64,000 nt of DNA from Variovorax sp037204085 (GTDB lineage: Bacteria > Pseudomonadota > Gammaproteobacteria > Burkholderiales > Burkholderiaceae_C). The notes under the pieces are model-generated. The model searched no databases, was not told the origin of the DNA, and was given only the letters and a program-made list of their open reading frames with translations. The position numbers were made by a program, and so were the translations under genes. This document shows, piece after piece, positions 34,444-43,342 of this stretch (the stretch's first letter is position 1; every line of letters starts with the position of its first letter). The DNA lies in assembly GCF_037204085.1 (NCBI RefSeq), contig NZ_JBBCBW010000021.1, positions 39,864 through 103,863 on the forward strand, in the 5' to 3' direction.

Positions 34444-35184
34444 ATGATCCAGGCCAACCCTGACGCACGGCTGATGGAGCAGGCGCTCAGGATGACCCGT
34501 GGCTTCGCGCCATGGTCGCCGCAAGCCTTGGGTCTGCTTGTCTCCGCCTCACATGTTGGGCGGTATGTACAGGGCGGCGTTGTGATGGCAGAGCCTAGTA
34601 CCCATGCATTCACTATCGTGTCCGGCAATGCGGTTGCCGGCTATCGCTCGGCGGACGGCACGCATCGCATGGTTGCTCTTCTCGGCCCTGGCCTCGTCGT
34701 AGGGCTGGCCCGTGCTCTCAGCGGCAGGAACGACGCAGCATTCGACTTCACGGCAAACACCGACGTAGTTGCCGTGCATGTGCCCATTGCTCTGCTTTTC
34801 GAAATTCTGGATCGAGAACCCGAACTCTGGAACAGCATGGCACGCATGCTCTTGCGGCAGCACAGAGAGAGCTTCGACGCGATGGCTGGCCATGTCGTGG
34901 GGCCGATTCGGCAGCGTCTTGCAACAACAATCGAGCGATCGGCTGAACTCTATGGCTGCAGGAGCACCGGAAAGGCGGACATTCGCCTGCGGCTGAAACA
35001 GGAAGATCTGGCTGCGATTCTTCACGTGTCGCGGCAAACCGTAAACCAAGAGCTCAACTCCTTGTCCGCCTCCGGCGTGGTGCGATTGGAACGTCAAACG
35101 GTTGTCGTCCTTGACTTGGCGGAGCTTAGAGAAATTTCACGCCCATGCAAACAACGGAAAGCTCTTCCGACGACGTCCCGCTGA
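34444..35184 (+). CDS. Crp/Fnr-family regulator, copy 1
   Basis: 246 residues. A cyclic-nucleotide-binding-like domain covers about 15-140 (FTIVSGNAVAGYRS, LLGPGLVVGLARAL), and a helix-turn-helix lies at about 185-230 (QEDLAAILHVSRQTVNQELNSL). The classic phosphate-binding cassette (FGE, then R-S/T-A) and the Fnr cysteines are not seen, so it probably senses neither cAMP nor oxygen through a cluster. Residues 9-45 match the other two copies closely (EQALRMTRGFAPWSP). The next copy starts 40 bases before its stop. Confidence 0.85.
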   Translation: MIQANPDARLMEQALRMTRGFAPWSPQALGLLVSASHVGRYVQGGVVMAEPSTHAFTIVSGNAVAGYRSADGTHRMVALLGPGLVVGLARALSGRNDAAFDFTANTDVVAVHVPIALLFEILDREPELWNSMARMLLRQHRESFDAMAGHVVGPIRQRLATTIERSAELYGCRSTGKADIRLRLKQEDLAAILHVSRQTVNQELNSLSASGVVRLERQTVVVLDLAELREISRPCKQRKALPTTSR

Positions 35185-35858
35185 TCGAGCGCGCCCTGCG
35201 GTTGACTCAGGGATTTGCGTCATGGTCGCCTGCCGCGATGAGCAGACTCGTGGCTTCATCTCACCTCAAGCACCATGCACGTGGTGAGTTGTTGACCTCT
35301 GAAGCTGATTCATCAGTATCCTTTTCAATTGTGTCGGGCCACGTGGTCATTGGGAGAGGGCGGCCGCAGGGCGAGTCGGTCAAGATGCTCGTGCTCGGGC
35401 CAGGATCGCTGATCGGGCTTGCCCAGATGATCGATCGTGAAGATCCCATCGTGCACAGCCATTGCGCTCACGACGAGGTCGTGGCTATCCATATGCCGAC
35501 AGATCTGCTGTTTGAAATTATCGATAGCCATCCTCTTTATTGGCGAAACATGTTGTCCATGGTCATGAGCCAACATGGAGAGATACGGGAAAGCTTGCTC
35601 GGCCAGGCGATCGGCAGCTTGCGAGCACGCCTCGCAGCCACGATCGACAGGTTGGCGACTGCCCATGGGACCGATATAGGTGGCACGTTGCGGTTGCGAG
35701 CGCGCCAAGATGATCTTGCCGCCATCCTGCAAGTTACCCGCCAATCTCTGAGCAAGGAATTGAGGGCGTTGGTCGCTTCACGTGTGATTGGTACCAAGTA
35801 CAACGCCATCACCATATTGAACCTCGAAGCATTGAGGAAAGTTGCATCGCATAAGTAG
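35145..35858 (+). CDS. Crp/Fnr-family regulator, copy 2
   Basis: 237 residues, overlapping copy 1 by 40 bases in another frame, so probably translationally coupled. Shared landmarks are ERALRLTQGFASWSP, FSIVSGHVVIGRG, LGPGSLIGLAQM, LRARLAATIDRLA and the helix-turn-helix DDLAAILQVTRQSLSKELRAL. It also lacks an evident cAMP-binding cassette or Fnr cysteines. Two such proteins made together could form heterodimers (inference). Confidence 0.85.
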   Translation: MQTTESSSDDVPLIERALRLTQGFASWSPAAMSRLVASSHLKHHARGELLTSEADSSVSFSIVSGHVVIGRGRPQGESVKMLVLGPGSLIGLAQMIDREDPIVHSHCAHDEVVAIHMPTDLLFEIIDSHPLYWRNMLSMVMSQHGEIRESLLGQAIGSLRARLAATIDRLATAHGTDIGGTLRLRARQDDLAAILQVTRQSLSKELRALVASRVIGTKYNAITILNLEALRKVASHK

Positions 35859-36317
35859 GGCGTTGAGGCTCCTGCTCGATGCAAGCAGCCGACGTGCGAA
35901 GCGTTGGGAATTTTTCACACTTTGTAGACGACGGCTATCGTGGGTGTCACGTTTCCGACATCCATGGTCTTTTGGGGTACGTTTTCTTGTCCTTCGCAGA
36001 TAAATTCCGATCACCCGAAGCGACATGAACATCGTTGATCCAAGGATGCTTCTCTGTCGCGCTCACAAGTAGCACGGGTTGTGAGATGCATCACCGAGGC
36101 ATGACGATCATCGGTACTCCAGGCCTTCTAACTTCATGCACATCGGAATGATTTGCCGAGCGGGATTGCACCCACACGGGATTGCTCTGACCGGTGATCC
36201 ACATTTCAAATCCGCAAACTGCCATGAAACCTCAACAGTTCGACGCGGCTGTCTCATTGAACTCGCAGAAACAGTTGATGGCGCCTGATGGTGAAAGACC
36301 ACGGTGAGAAGAATGCG
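35859..36317. other. Intergenic region between Crp-type copies 2 and 3
   Basis: 459 bases with lower GC than the window average and no convincing ORF, repeat or terminator. The reverse-strand frame at 36108-36365 has no family features. It presumably carries the promoter of copy 3. Confidence 0.4.
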
Positions 36318-37034
36318 ATGAGCGATATCAGGGGCGCTTACGGCGATCTCGCATTGATGGAGCACGCGCTGCGTGTCACGTCAGGCTTTGCACATTGGCC
36401 GGTCTCCGCCATGAGTCAACTGCTCGCGGCCTCCCGCCTTGAAAGGTATGGAAGAGGCGAGGTCATATCGAATGAACGAGGTGCGCCGGAAACGTTCGTG
36501 ATTGCCTCCGGGTACGCCGTGGTGGGCTATATCCCACCGGAGTGGGATCGAACGCCATTGGCACTTGTCGGCCCTGGCTCGCTATGCGGCTTTACGCGAG
36601 CAGACGGCCACGAGGATCGTGTCATGTACGACTTCTGCGCGCACACCGATGCGGTCATCGTGAAGATGCCGACCTTCGCAGTACGCCAGATCCTCGACGG
36701 TAACCCGGTGCTATGGGAAGACATGGCAAAAATGCTGATGAAACAGTACAGAGAGATCCTCGATTCGCTCCTCGGGCAGGGTGTCGGATCGCTTTCTCGT
36801 CGCCTCGCGACCACCATCGAAAGATTGACGGCACTCTACGGAAGCAGTGACGGCCATCGCGTAAGCCTTCGCTTGCGACTCACACAAGAAGAACTCGCAG
36901 CGCTGCTGCAAGTCACGCGGCAGAGCGTCAACAAAGAACTCCTGAAACTGGTGACGAGCGGCACGATCAGCGTAGTTCACAACAAGATCACCGTTCTTGA
37001 TTTCACAGCACTGAGACGATGGGGGAGCACATGA
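36318..37034 (+). CDS. Crp/Fnr-family regulator, copy 3
   Basis: 238 residues from the ATG at 36318, which has GAGAAG six bases before it; an upstream ATG at 36288 would add ten residues. It shares EHALRVTSGFAHWP, FVIASGYAVVGY, LVGPGSLCGF, LSRRLATTIERLTALYGS and the helix-turn-helix EELAALLQVTRQSVNKELLKL with copies 1 and 2. The MFS transporter gene starts 21 bases after its stop, so the two are probably cotranscribed and the regulator may control it. Confidence 0.87.
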   Translation: MSDIRGAYGDLALMEHALRVTSGFAHWPVSAMSQLLAASRLERYGRGEVISNERGAPETFVIASGYAVVGYIPPEWDRTPLALVGPGSLCGFTRADGHEDRVMYDFCAHTDAVIVKMPTFAVRQILDGNPVLWEDMAKMLMKQYREILDSLLGQGVGSLSRRLATTIERLTALYGSSDGHRVSLRLRLTQEELAALLQVTRQSVNKELLKLVTSGTISVVHNKITVLDFTALRRWGST

Positions 37035-37055
37035 ACATTCACAATAGCCGCCACC

Positions 37056-38390
37056 ATGACAATCGCCACACCTAGCGTCGCTGCGCGCCTGGACGCACTT
37101 CCCCTGACTCGCCTGCATCTCGTCGTGCTGGTGATCAGCGGGTTCGGACTGGCGATCGACGTGTATGAAATTGGTCTGGGAAGTGCATTCGGTGCAATCT
37201 TCTCGGGCGCGCCATATTCAGCGTCCGCCCAGTCCTTGTCCTGGCTGTTGTCTTCGGTCTACATAGGGGCGGTGCTTGGCGCCTCTATCGGAGGCTGGCT
37301 CGCCTACCGCGTGGGTCGCCGGATAGTACTTACCGGCATGCTTTGGTTGCTGGCTGCGACGGCGGCGCTCGCGGGCGCCAGCGTCAGCATCGAGTGGTTG
37401 ACCGCATCGCGCACTGTCATGGGGCTCACTCTCGGGGCCTTTCCGCCGCTGCTCACGGCCTACCTCTCGGACCTCTTGCCAGCGCGCAGCCGAGGCAAGC
37501 TCATCTTCGTAACCATGGCCGTCGCCTTTATAGGTGCGCCGGTCGGGGTTTTCTTTATACGCACGATGACGCCTCTCGAGTTTCTCGGCCTGCCCGGCTG
37601 GCGTTGGAGCCTGCTGGTCGGTGCGCTGGGTGCGGTGATCTCTGCGCTGGCGTTTCGTCGCTTGCCAGAATCGCCGCGTTGGCTGAGCGCCGTCGGCAGG
37701 GAGCAGGAAGCCGAGATCGCGCTGCAACGTTTCGAGCGTTCGCGCCCTGCCAGTTGGGCGGACAGTTCGAAAACTCCTCCTTCCCCAGCGCCGGGCCCGA
37801 ACGAAGCTGCCGATTCGGCCGAATCGCCTCGCTTGCGCTTTGCCAAGTATGCCGGGCTCTGCTTTCTCAGCCCTTGGTCGACTGCGGCATTTCCCCTTCT
37901 CATCGGAGCCATGCTGGTCCAGAAGGGCTTCAAACTTTCCGACACGCTCTTCTATGTCGGCCTCTCTGCGTTTGGTCCGATCATCGGGACGCTCCTTGCC
38001 GCATTTGCCGTCGACCGCTTCGATCGGCGCCTCACATTGGCGGTCTGCGCGACAGTCATGCTGATATCCGGCATTGGCTTTGAAATTACCAATGCGCCGG
38101 GATGGTTGCTTGCAGCCACCACCAGTTTCTTCTTCTGCTCTGCGGTCTACTTGCCAATGCTGAACATCTACGGCGCCGAGCTTTTCAATACGCGCCTGCG
38201 CGCCTCTGCGGTTACCGGAGCATGGGCATTCAACCGGCTCGGCGCGGCGGCGGCACCGCTGCTGCTGGTGCCAATCTTGAGCAGCGGCGGTACCCTTCCG
38301 GTGATGGCACTGATTTGCGGCTCGCTGATTGCCGGTATCCTGCTGGTTGCAGTCTCAGCGCCCGGCCGCAGCCGGCTTTCCGTCACCTGA
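37056..38390 (+). CDS. MFS transporter (sugar/organic-acid porter type)
   Basis: 444 residues, about twelve membrane helices. Family motifs: DVYEIGLGSAFGAIF in helix 1, GGWLAYRVGRR between helices 2 and 3 (the MFS G-x-x-x-D/R-x-G-R-R loop), and LPESPRWL after helix 6, typical of sugar/metabolite:H+ symporters. A Pro/Ser-rich cytosolic loop joins the halves. The substrate cannot be told. It follows the third Crp-type regulator closely. Confidence 0.88.
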   Translation: MTIATPSVAARLDALPLTRLHLVVLVISGFGLAIDVYEIGLGSAFGAIFSGAPYSASAQSLSWLLSSVYIGAVLGASIGGWLAYRVGRRIVLTGMLWLLAATAALAGASVSIEWLTASRTVMGLTLGAFPPLLTAYLSDLLPARSRGKLIFVTMAVAFIGAPVGVFFIRTMTPLEFLGLPGWRWSLLVGALGAVISALAFRRLPESPRWLSAVGREQEAEIALQRFERSRPASWADSSKTPPSPAPGPNEAADSAESPRLRFAKYAGLCFLSPWSTAAFPLLIGAMLVQKGFKLSDTLFYVGLSAFGPIIGTLLAAFAVDRFDRRLTLAVCATVMLISGIGFEITNAPGWLLAATTSFFFCSAVYLPMLNIYGAELFNTRLRASAVTGAWAFNRLGAAAAPLLLVPILSSGGTLPVMALICGSLIAGILLVAVSAPGRSRLSVT

Positions 38391-38459
38391 GAACCAGTCG
38401 CGCCCTCTTGCAAGCTGCCAGGCTGGGCCTCTTCATCACCAGAGCTGAGCGAACCAGCG

Positions 38460-38945
38460 CTACATGGCGCTCAGTCTTTCCCGTATCGCGTTCATCTGTT
38501 CGATCTCGCTGCGCTGGGAGCTTGAGATCTGCCCGCACAGCTTGACCAGTTCGGGGTCTTTCAAGCTGGCCTCGCGGCACATGAGAATGGCGCCGGAGTG
38601 GTGAGGCACCATCGATGCTACGAACTGCTTGTCGCCGATCACGCTCTGCTGCCGCGTGCCGGCAAGCGCCGCGACGAAGAGGATCGCAAGCCCGGCATAC
38701 AGCACACCGTTCATCGCCTTGTTGCGGTACATCCCGCGCATCGTCGCGAGCATGATGATGCCCATGGGCGCAACCATGGTGAGCGCCATGTAGAACATGT
38801 TGAGGTTGTTGCGGAAGTCGCCCCAGCCGTCGATCATCGAAAACATGACGAAGTACATGACGACGAGGCTGAGCAGCATGTTCACTGCAAACATCGTGTA
38901 GTGGTGCGTGCCTCCGTGCCGGGAGGCCGGGTCTTGAGGGCCCAT
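38460..38945 (-). CDS. DUF305-domain membrane protein
   Basis: 161 residues from the ATG at 38945, with AAGGAG about nine bases upstream; longer upstream frames lack this. Three membrane helices (about 15-115) are followed by a DUF305 tail with VASMVPHHSGAILMCREAS and LCGQISSSQRSEIEQMNAI. The paired His and the ferritin-like helical tail are family marks. Members of this type are often found near copper genes, but no metal gene is adjacent here. The function is unknown. Confidence 0.88.
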   Translation of the reverse strand: MGPQDPASRHGGTHHYTMFAVNMLLSLVVMYFVMFSMIDGWGDFRNNLNMFYMALTMVAPMGIIMLATMRGMYRNKAMNGVLYAGLAILFVAALAGTRQQSVIGDKQFVASMVPHHSGAILMCREASLKDPELVKLCGQISSSQRSEIEQMNAIRERLSAM

Positions 38946-39246
38946 TTGTGCTCTCCTTGTGTCGCCGGAAACGGGCGAGGGGCGTGGTGAGCTTTTCATG
39001 TCATGCGCTTTGGCCCACGAGCGCGGCTCATTGGCTTGTCCGCCGGCATGTCTGGCTGCGGCACATTGTGCTTGCTCAACAAATCTCACAAAAAGCACTG
39101 TCCGGGTCCAGAGGAGCACACCACGTCCGAGACCAGACTGCGCCGTTGGCGCCCCGGCTTCTGTCAGCGGGATGCTGAAGCCGTGTAGGAATTAGCCCGA
39201 CAATCCACTGCCTTGCCTCGGGCACGCGACTCGCTACGATTTGCCC
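38946..39246. other. Divergent intergenic region
   Basis: 301 bases between the DUF305 gene and the aldo/keto reductase gene. Several short frames run through it without family features. It should hold both promoters; I see no clear palindrome or terminator. Confidence 0.35.
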
Positions 39247-40104
39247 ATGCGAACACTCCCTCTTTCCAATGGCCGCGACATTCCGGTGCTAGGCCTCGGC
39301 ACCTGGCGCATGGGCGAGGTGGCGAACCACCGCGCGGCGGAAGTGGCCGCGGTGCGCGAGGCCATCGCCATGGGCTACCGGTTGATCGACACCGCCGAGA
39401 TGTACGGGGAGGGCGGCGCCGAAACGGTGCTTGGGCAAGCCCTGGCGGAGGCGCTGCGGGCCGGCGACGTGCGGCGCGACGAGCTCTTCATCGTCAGCAA
39501 GGTCTATCCGCACAACGCAAGCCGCCGCGGCACGCCCGAGGCCTGCGAGCGCAGCCTGAAGCGGCTGGGGCTCGACACGATCGACCTCTACCTGCTGCAC
39601 TGGCGCGGCAGCCACTCGCTGCGCGAAACGGCCGATGCGATGCAGGCGCTGGTCGCCAGGGGGCGCATCAGCCACTGGGGCGTGAGCAACTTCGACACCG
39701 ACGACATGGAAGATCTCGCGCAGGCCGTCGGCCCGGGCCCGGGCTGCGTGGCCAACCAGGTCTACCTTTCGCTGGGTGAACGCGGTCCGGAATTCAGCCT
39801 GTTGCCCTGGCTGCGCGAGCGCGGCATGCCGCTGATGGCCTACAGCCCGATCGACCAGGGAGCGCTTGCGTCCGATGAGGCACTGGGCGTGCTGGCTGCG
39901 CGCCTCGGTGTGACCGCCGCACAACTCGCCCTTGCGGCAGTGATCGCCAGGCCGGGTGTGGTTGCGATTCCGAAGGCGGTGCGCAGCGCGCACCTGCAAG
40001 AGAACCTTGCCGCTGCCCAACTGGAACTCGACGCGGCAACCCTTGCCGAGCTCGACCGCCTTCATCCGCCACCCCGGCGGAAGATGCCTCTGGCGATGAT
40101 CTGA
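39247..40104 (+). CDS. Aldo/keto reductase
   Basis: 285 residues from the ATG at 39247 (a TTG two codons upstream is less likely). The catalytic tetrad is visible: Asp and Tyr in LIDTAEMYGEGGAE, Lys in FIVSKVYPHNA, and His in LYLLHWRGS. A TIM-barrel NADPH-binding end is present (VVAIPKAVRSAHLQEN). It is like the YeaE/2,5-diketo-gluconate reductase branch. It reduces aldehydes or ketones; the substrate is unknown. It faces the permease gene convergently, 16 bases apart. Confidence 0.92.
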   Translation: MRTLPLSNGRDIPVLGLGTWRMGEVANHRAAEVAAVREAIAMGYRLIDTAEMYGEGGAETVLGQALAEALRAGDVRRDELFIVSKVYPHNASRRGTPEACERSLKRLGLDTIDLYLLHWRGSHSLRETADAMQALVARGRISHWGVSNFDTDDMEDLAQAVGPGPGCVANQVYLSLGERGPEFSLLPWLRERGMPLMAYSPIDQGALASDEALGVLAARLGVTAAQLALAAVIARPGVVAIPKAVRSAHLQENLAAAQLELDAATLAELDRLHPPPRRKMPLAMI

Positions 40105-40120
40105 ACCGACGAAGCGAAGG

Positions 40121-41617
40121 CTAGTGCGCTTCGGCCTGCTTGGCCGCGGCAATCACCGCCTGCTCGTCGTGCTTGGCACCATTGAGAAACAGGTTCAGCA
40201 GAACCGCGCTGATCGATGCCAGCAGAATGCCCGATTCGATCAGCGAGTGGATCGCATGCGGCATCCACTGCTTGAAGTTGGGTGCAATGAGCGGAATCAT
40301 GCCAATGCCGATCGACACCGCGACGATCATTGCGTTGTGCCGGTTGCCCTTGAAGTCCACGCCCGAAAGAATGCGGATGCCGGTGGCGGCCACCATGCCG
40401 AACATCACCAGCCCCGCGCCGCCAAGCACCACCGTGGGCAGCGATTCGATCAGTGCCGCCATCTTGGGCAGCAGGCCGAGCACGACAAGGATCACGCCGC
40501 CGGCCACGCAGACGTAGCGGCTCTTCACGCCCGTGACGGCCACCAGCCCTACGTTCTGCGAAAAGCTGGTGTACGGAAAGGTGTTGAAGATGCCCCCGAT
40601 GAGCGTACCCAGGCCGTCGGTGCGCAGGCCCTTGGCAAGCTCCTTCTGCGTGATCTTGCGGTCGGTCATTTCGCCGAGCGCGAGGAACATGCCCGTCGAC
40701 TCGATCATCACCACGATCATGATGAGCGTCATCGTGAGAATCAGGATCGGGTCGAACTGCGGCATGCCGAAGTGAAAGGGCAGCACCACGTCCACCCAGG
40801 TCGCCTTGCCCACCTTCTCGTAGGTCATGAGGCCTGTGATCGAGGCCACCACCGCACCGATCACGATGCCCAGCAGCACCGAGATGTTGGCGATGAAACC
40901 CTTGGCGTACTTGACGATCAGCAGGATGGACACCAGCACCAGCGCCGCCACGCCGAAGCCGGAGAGGTCTGCGTACTTGGGGTTGGGCACTGTAGGCATG
41001 ATGGCAAAGCCCTTGGGCACCGCCGGAATCGAACTGCCCGGCGACGTGACTTCCGCGAGCCACTTGGCGTACACCGGGTCCACCAGCGCGGGCGCCGTCG
41101 GCCCCACCGGATTGCCGAAGATCCAGTTGATGCCCACGCGCATCAGGCTGATGCCGATCACCGCGATGATGGTGCCTGTGACCACCGGCGGAAAGAAGCG
41201 GAGCATGCGGCTCACCAGCGGCGCGATCAGTATCGACACCACGCCCGCGCCGATGATGGCGCCGAACAGCAGCTGCGCGCCGTTCTGTCCGGGGTTGGCG
41301 TTGGCAATGGCCACCATGGGCGCGACCGACGCGAAGGTCACGCCCATCATCACGGGCAGCTTGATGCCGAACCACTGCGTGGCGCCCAGCGCCTGGATCA
41401 GCGTGGCAATGCCGCAGCAGAACAGGTCGGCCGAAATCAGCAGCGCGACCTCGTCGGGCGACAGCTTGAGCGCGCGCCCCACGATCAGCGGCACCGCGAC
41501 GGCACCCGCATACATCACCAGCACATGCTGAAGGCCGAGGGCCGCGAGCTTGCCCGAAGGCAGCCGCTGGTCCACCGGATGAACTGTGTGAACAGGGGAA
41601 GAGGTCTCGGCCGTCAT
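40121..41617 (-). CDS. uacT: NCS2 nucleobase:cation symporter (uric acid/xanthine permease)
   Basis: 498 residues from the ATG at 41617, with AGGAGA seven bases upstream. About fourteen helices. NCS2 marks: LGLQHVLVMYAGAVAVPLIVG in helix 1, ADLFCCGIATLIQALG, and ESTGMFLALGEM near helix 8, whose Glu is the proton/substrate residue of the family. The best family fit is the UacT/XanQ/PucJK purine permeases. A TGTATACA palindrome lies 82 bases upstream, shared with other purine genes here. The UacT assignment over xanthine transport is likely but not proven. Confidence 0.87.
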   Translation of the reverse strand: MTAETSSPVHTVHPVDQRLPSGKLAALGLQHVLVMYAGAVAVPLIVGRALKLSPDEVALLISADLFCCGIATLIQALGATQWFGIKLPVMMGVTFASVAPMVAIANANPGQNGAQLLFGAIIGAGVVSILIAPLVSRMLRFFPPVVTGTIIAVIGISLMRVGINWIFGNPVGPTAPALVDPVYAKWLAEVTSPGSSIPAVPKGFAIMPTVPNPKYADLSGFGVAALVLVSILLIVKYAKGFIANISVLLGIVIGAVVASITGLMTYEKVGKATWVDVVLPFHFGMPQFDPILILTMTLIMIVVMIESTGMFLALGEMTDRKITQKELAKGLRTDGLGTLIGGIFNTFPYTSFSQNVGLVAVTGVKSRYVCVAGGVILVVLGLLPKMAALIESLPTVVLGGAGLVMFGMVAATGIRILSGVDFKGNRHNAMIVAVSIGIGMIPLIAPNFKQWMPHAIHSLIESGILLASISAVLLNLFLNGAKHDEQAVIAAAKQAEAH

Positions 41618-41698
41618 CGTGCATCTCCTGGCGAAGCAAGGGGAACATGCGTGGGCGGCGCGGGTTGGCGTGGCGTCCACAATGTGTGTACGCCAAAC

Positions 41699-41706
41699 TG
41701 TATACA
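41699..41706. promoter_or_regulatory. TGTATACA operator copy 1 (before the NCS2 permease)
   Basis: AACTGTATACAATTT, 82 bases before the permease start. The core is shared with the sites at 44912, 57577 and 59425. Confidence 0.6.
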
Positions 41707-41758
41707 ATTTATGCCGCAATCTGGATGCAGGAAAACCCGCACCGCGGCGGCTTGTTTT

Positions 41759-42529
41759 CTAGGCGAGCAGCGCCTTCACCAGGTCGAGCTGCCGGTCGGG
41801 CTTTTCGGTGCCCAGCTCCAGGCTGGCCTCGATGCGCTCCAGGTGGCCGGTCATGCAGGCCACGGCGCCTTCCACGTCGCCCTTGCGGCAGATGCGCAGA
41901 AACTCCGAGTGCTCGTCCGACGAGCAATGCGGGTCGTTCGACGAGTGGTAGAGCATGGCAATGAGCGAACTGCGCGCCACCAGCTCGCGCACCAGTTCGG
42001 CCAGGGTCTTGTTGCCCGTGGCCTCGGCCAGCGCCACATGAAAATCGCCCAGCACCTTTTCGCGCACGGTGCCCGTGGTGGTGGTCTGGCGCAGCGCCGT
42101 GCGCTCGAAGCGTATGTGCTGCTCCAGCACCTGGTAGTCGCGCGCGCGGGCGTTGGCAATGAACAGGCGCACCACTTCGCTTTCGAGAATGCGGCGCACC
42201 GCGAACACCTCGCGTGCCTCTTGCACCGTGGGCTGGCACACGAACGCACCCTTGTCGGGAATGATCTCGATGAGCTTGTCTTTCGACAGCATGAGCAGGG
42301 CCGCCCTGATCTTGGTGCGGCTCACCGAATACACGCGGCCCAGCGCTTCCTCGCGCAACCAGGTGCCGGGGGGCAGGCGCTTCTCGACGATGGCGGTGGC
42401 GATGTCCTGCGCGATGCTTTCGATGGAACTGCCCTTGTCTGCGGCAGGTGCGGCGTTCTCTGCCGCTGTGGTGGCCTCAGCGGCAGGGTTGGCAAGGGCG
42501 GATGATTGTTTGGAGCTGGCGCGGGGCAT
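41759..42529 (-). CDS. GntR-family regulator, FCD type, of purine/allantoin use
   Basis: 256 residues from the ATG at 42529. After a ~35-residue Ala-rich tail comes the GntR winged helix (AIVEKRLPPGTWLREEALGRVYSVSRTKIRAALLML) and then the FCD helical ligand domain (VFAVRRILESEVVRLFI, LGDFHVALAEATGNKTL, HSSNDPHCSSDEHSEFL), with the usual Asp/His metal-binding residues. It lies between the racemase and permease genes in a leftward block. Its fold and sequence are close to the second GntR at 56884. Confidence 0.92.
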   Translation of the reverse strand: MPRASSKQSSALANPAAEATTAAENAAPAADKGSSIESIAQDIATAIVEKRLPPGTWLREEALGRVYSVSRTKIRAALLMLSKDKLIEIIPDKGAFVCQPTVQEAREVFAVRRILESEVVRLFIANARARDYQVLEQHIRFERTALRQTTTTGTVREKVLGDFHVALAEATGNKTLAELVRELVARSSLIAMLYHSSNDPHCSSDEHSEFLRICRKGDVEGAVACMTGHLERIEASLELGTEKPDRQLDLVKALLA

Positions 42530-42576
42530 GCGGAGATTGTGGCCCAGCAAGGCCGCTGCCGAGCCCGGGCCGCCTG

Positions 42577-43314
42577 CTACCTGAGCAGGGTAAAACCCTC
42601 GAGCGCGCCCTTCATCGCCTTGGGCAGCGGGTGGGCCAGCTCGCCGCGCTTGCTGGTTTGCAGCTTCAGCGTCACCAGCGATTCGACGAGCTTGGTGCCA
42701 GCCGCCACGCCGTCGATCACCGGCACGCCGAGCAGCCCGCCGATGTGCTCGCACAGGTCAGTCATGCCGGCGCAGCCGAGCACGATGCAGTCGGAGCCGT
42801 CTTCCTCCAGCGCGCGGCGGCATTCGTCCACGATGCGCTCGCGTGCGTTGGAGCCGGGCTCTTCGAGTTCGAGCACCGGCAGTTCGCAGGCTCGCACGTT
42901 GGCGCAAAAGCGTTCCATGCCGTAGATCTCGGCCAGGTGCCAGGCCTGCCCCATGGTGCGGCCCAGCGTGGTCACCACGCTGAAGCGGCTGCCCACCATG
43001 CTGGCCAGGTGCATGGCGGCTTCGGCAATGCCCACCACCGGGCCGCGCGCCAGTTCGCGTGCGGCCTTCAGGCCCGGATCGCCGAAGCAGGCGATCACGT
43101 AGCCGTCGATGCCGTCGCGTTCGCCGGCCGCAATTTCCTGCAGCAAGCCGGGCACGGCCAGCGCCTCGTCATAGTGGCTCTCGATGGAGACCGGCCCCAT
43201 GGCCGGGCTCACCGCGACGATTTCCGTGCCGGGCTGCGCCACCGCGCGGGCGCAGGCACCGATCTTCTCGGTCATGCTCCAGGTGGTGTTGGGGTTGATG
43301 ATCTTGATGCGCAC
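42577..43314 (-). CDS. hpxA: Hydantoin/allantoin racemase (Asp/Glu racemase family)
   Basis: 245 residues. Family motifs: IKIINPNTTWSMT at the start, YVIACFGDPGL with the first catalytic Cys, and CIVLGCAGMTDL with the second catalytic Cys. It should convert (R)- and (S)-allantoin so that the stereospecific allantoinase can use both. It is 28 bases after the NCS1 permease gene and cotranscribed with it. Hydantoin racemase is the alternative, but the setting among purine genes favours allantoin. Confidence 0.88.
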   Translation of the reverse strand: MRIKIINPNTTWSMTEKIGACARAVAQPGTEIVAVSPAMGPVSIESHYDEALAVPGLLQEIAAGERDGIDGYVIACFGDPGLKAARELARGPVVGIAEAAMHLASMVGSRFSVVTTLGRTMGQAWHLAEIYGMERFCANVRACELPVLELEEPGSNARERIVDECRRALEEDGSDCIVLGCAGMTDLCEHIGGLLGVPVIDGVAAGTKLVESLVTLKLQTSKRGELAHPLPKAMKGALEGFTLLR

Positions 43315-43342
43315 GGCGCGGCCCTTTCTTCTCTTCAGTGTT

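Noticed and set aside
36108..36365. 85-residue reverse frame between Crp-type copies
   Set aside because: It has no ribosome binding site or family features, and it overlaps the start of copy 3.
40124..42505. 793-residue forward frame over the NCS2 permease and GntR genes
   Set aside because: It is an antisense shadow rich in His, Arg and Asp; the reverse-strand genes have full family motifs.
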